Part shown: piece by piece, positions 62,989-64,000 of the stretch | Layout of the letters: each line of letters begins with the position of its first letter | Position numbering within the stretch: position 1 is the first letter of the stretch | NCBI GenBank assembly: GCA_014529385.2 | Contig: CM043959.1 | Location: 52,955,253 to 53,019,252, forward strand | Direction: 5' to 3' | Length of the DNA: 64,000 nt | DNA from: Adiantum capillus-veneris | Lineage: Eukaryota; Streptophyta; Polypodiopsida; Polypodiales; Pteridaceae | Made by a program: the position numbers and the translations under genes | Notes under the pieces: model-generated | What the model was told of the DNA's origin: nothing | The model's input: the letters and a program-made list of their open reading frames with translations, nothing else | Databases searched by the model: none

Positions 62989-63712
62989 AAATGTGAAGCC
63001 AAGTCGGGCAATCCACCTCAACCCATGGTAAATTAAGATAGCATTAACTCCCATAGTCAAAGCCCGGCTTTTTCGACTAGAAGCAAGTAAACTGTATTCG
63101 TCATCGGATATTTAAAACCCAGTAGGTATTTTTATCTGCTATCCTAGCCCGACTTTAAGTTTTAGCATTCCACTAGTGTAAAAAACCATTCTACACTGTG
63201 AGTGTATGATACATTTTGGGTAAACTTTCCAAATCACAATAAGTCTTAAGAGTCAATAAACTGGTTTTATTCTAAATGGTTGCTAATATAAAAAAACAAA
63301 TCTCGAGTATTATTTCCAGAGTAAGTGGTCTTCAACTTTTTTATTTAAGTTAAATGTAAAGCCCGGTCAGACAGTCTACATCACCCCAAGGTAAAATTAA
63401 ATTGCAATAATTCCCATATTCACACCCAGGTCTATAGACTCATAGCTAGTAAGTTGTATCAGGTCTCGGGTATATATACACAGTAGGTATTTATACCTGC
63501 TATCCATGCCCTATACTAAGCTTCAGCACTCCCTATAGTGTGAAAAAAAAGGAGCACAATTTACAATGTGAGAGTAAACACAATTTTAGGCACACTTTCC
63601 TATTTCCAATTTGGTTTAGGAAAAAAAATGGTTTTATTAAAGATGGTTGGTCAAATATAAAACCCCAAGTACAGAGTATCATTTCCAGAGTTTGGCATTC
63701 TTCAACTATTTT
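62989..63712. repeat. Old tandem repeat, two units of about 362 bp
   Basis: AAATGT at 62,989 and 63,352 begin matching segments: TCxACCTCAACCCATGGTAAA with TACATCACCCCAAGGTAAAA, ACCCAGTAGGTATTTTTAT with ACACAGTAGGTATTTATAC, and ATTATTTCCAGAGTAAGTGG with TATCATTTCCAGAGTTTGGC. The units are perhaps 65-70% alike by eye. It lies 0.3-1.0 kb upstream of the predicted gene start. Confidence 0.75.
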
Positions 63713-64000
63713 GCATCCTTGGTGTATTATGGCCTACATCCATGACCAGGTTTTTTTCATAGCAACTGCATATCTCTTTATGTCAAATGAATCTCCGTTA
63801 TGAACTTCATCTATTTGCGCAGTTAGGAACCTCTGTTTCCCAAACAAAGTGGTGGATGTATCAGGACCGAGTGACATGAGTGACACTTTGGGGTCGTCAA
63901 CATTTCAAGAATAATATCCGATTGGCGATGTTTACTGAAGCAGTGGGTCTAGGGCCAAAGTATTATTATATCGAGCATTCAATAAAGCCTGGTTTTTCAG

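Overview
The window reads as nuclear DNA from a land plant with a large, repeat-rich genome. The evidence is decayed Ty1-copia and Ty3-gypsy elements, plant-type initiator-Met tRNA primer-binding sites (TGGTATCAGAGC), a remnant of a plant RH20/RH30-type DEAD-box helicase, and introns with GT/AG borders and CTAAC-like branch points. A fern or a gymnosperm would fit, but the sequence alone does not decide it. No rRNA, CRISPR array or bacterial operon is visible. Nearly everything up to 58 kb is old, frameshifted mobile-element debris punctuated by very long (CT/GA)n, (GT/AC)n and poly-G/C tracts.

Layout. 0-2 kb: element remnants, a CT tract and a solo-like LTR. 3.3-7.6 kb (+): Ty3-gypsy remnant with gag, tandem zinc knuckles, RT, RNase H and integrase. 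8.5-9.0 kb: duplicated microsatellite block. 9.4-10.6 kb (+): protease fragment followed by W-[IV]-P-K peptide repeats and a polypurine tract. 12.3-13.3 kb (-): LINE reverse transcriptase. 14.0-14.3 kb: perfect 159-bp tandem duplication. 14.5-15.9 kb (-): LTR with a DEAD-box helicase cDNA fragment just inside it. 16.95-20.2 kb (-): second protease plus W-[IV]-P-K element. 22.5-23.3 kb: giant CT/C tract and a 71-bp duplication. 23.5-25.5 kb (-): gypsy integrase. 25.5-30.7 kb (+): nearly complete copia element. 30.7-33.2 kb (-): decayed copy of an unknown gene, split by an LTR element (31.1-32.3 kb). 35.8-43.4 kb (-): LTR element with 143-bp LTRs that contains a 5.2-kb imperfect palindrome and a third LTR copy. 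44.2-46.4 kb: further LTR pieces. 49.1-50.4 kb: foldback element. 51.7-52.0 kb: three hairpin units. 52.6-57.1 kb (-): third gag/protease/W-[IV]-P-K element. 57.7-58.0 kb: GA/G tracts.

From 58.2 kb onward the character changes: no transposon proteins are seen. A minus-strand, apparently spliced gene runs from about 62.7 kb to 58.26 kb. Its last exon is an intact frame of about 450 codons ending in an RG-rich tail. Upstream lie many short in-phase exons, and an old 362-bp tandem repeat lies beyond the start. The collinear wreck of a paralogue at 30.7-33.2 kb shows that this unknown protein belongs to a dispersed family.

Three observations deserve most attention: this unknown family, the three protease-plus-W-[IV]-P-K elements that show no RT, and the helicase fragment captured by an LTR element. 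All alignments were made by eye.
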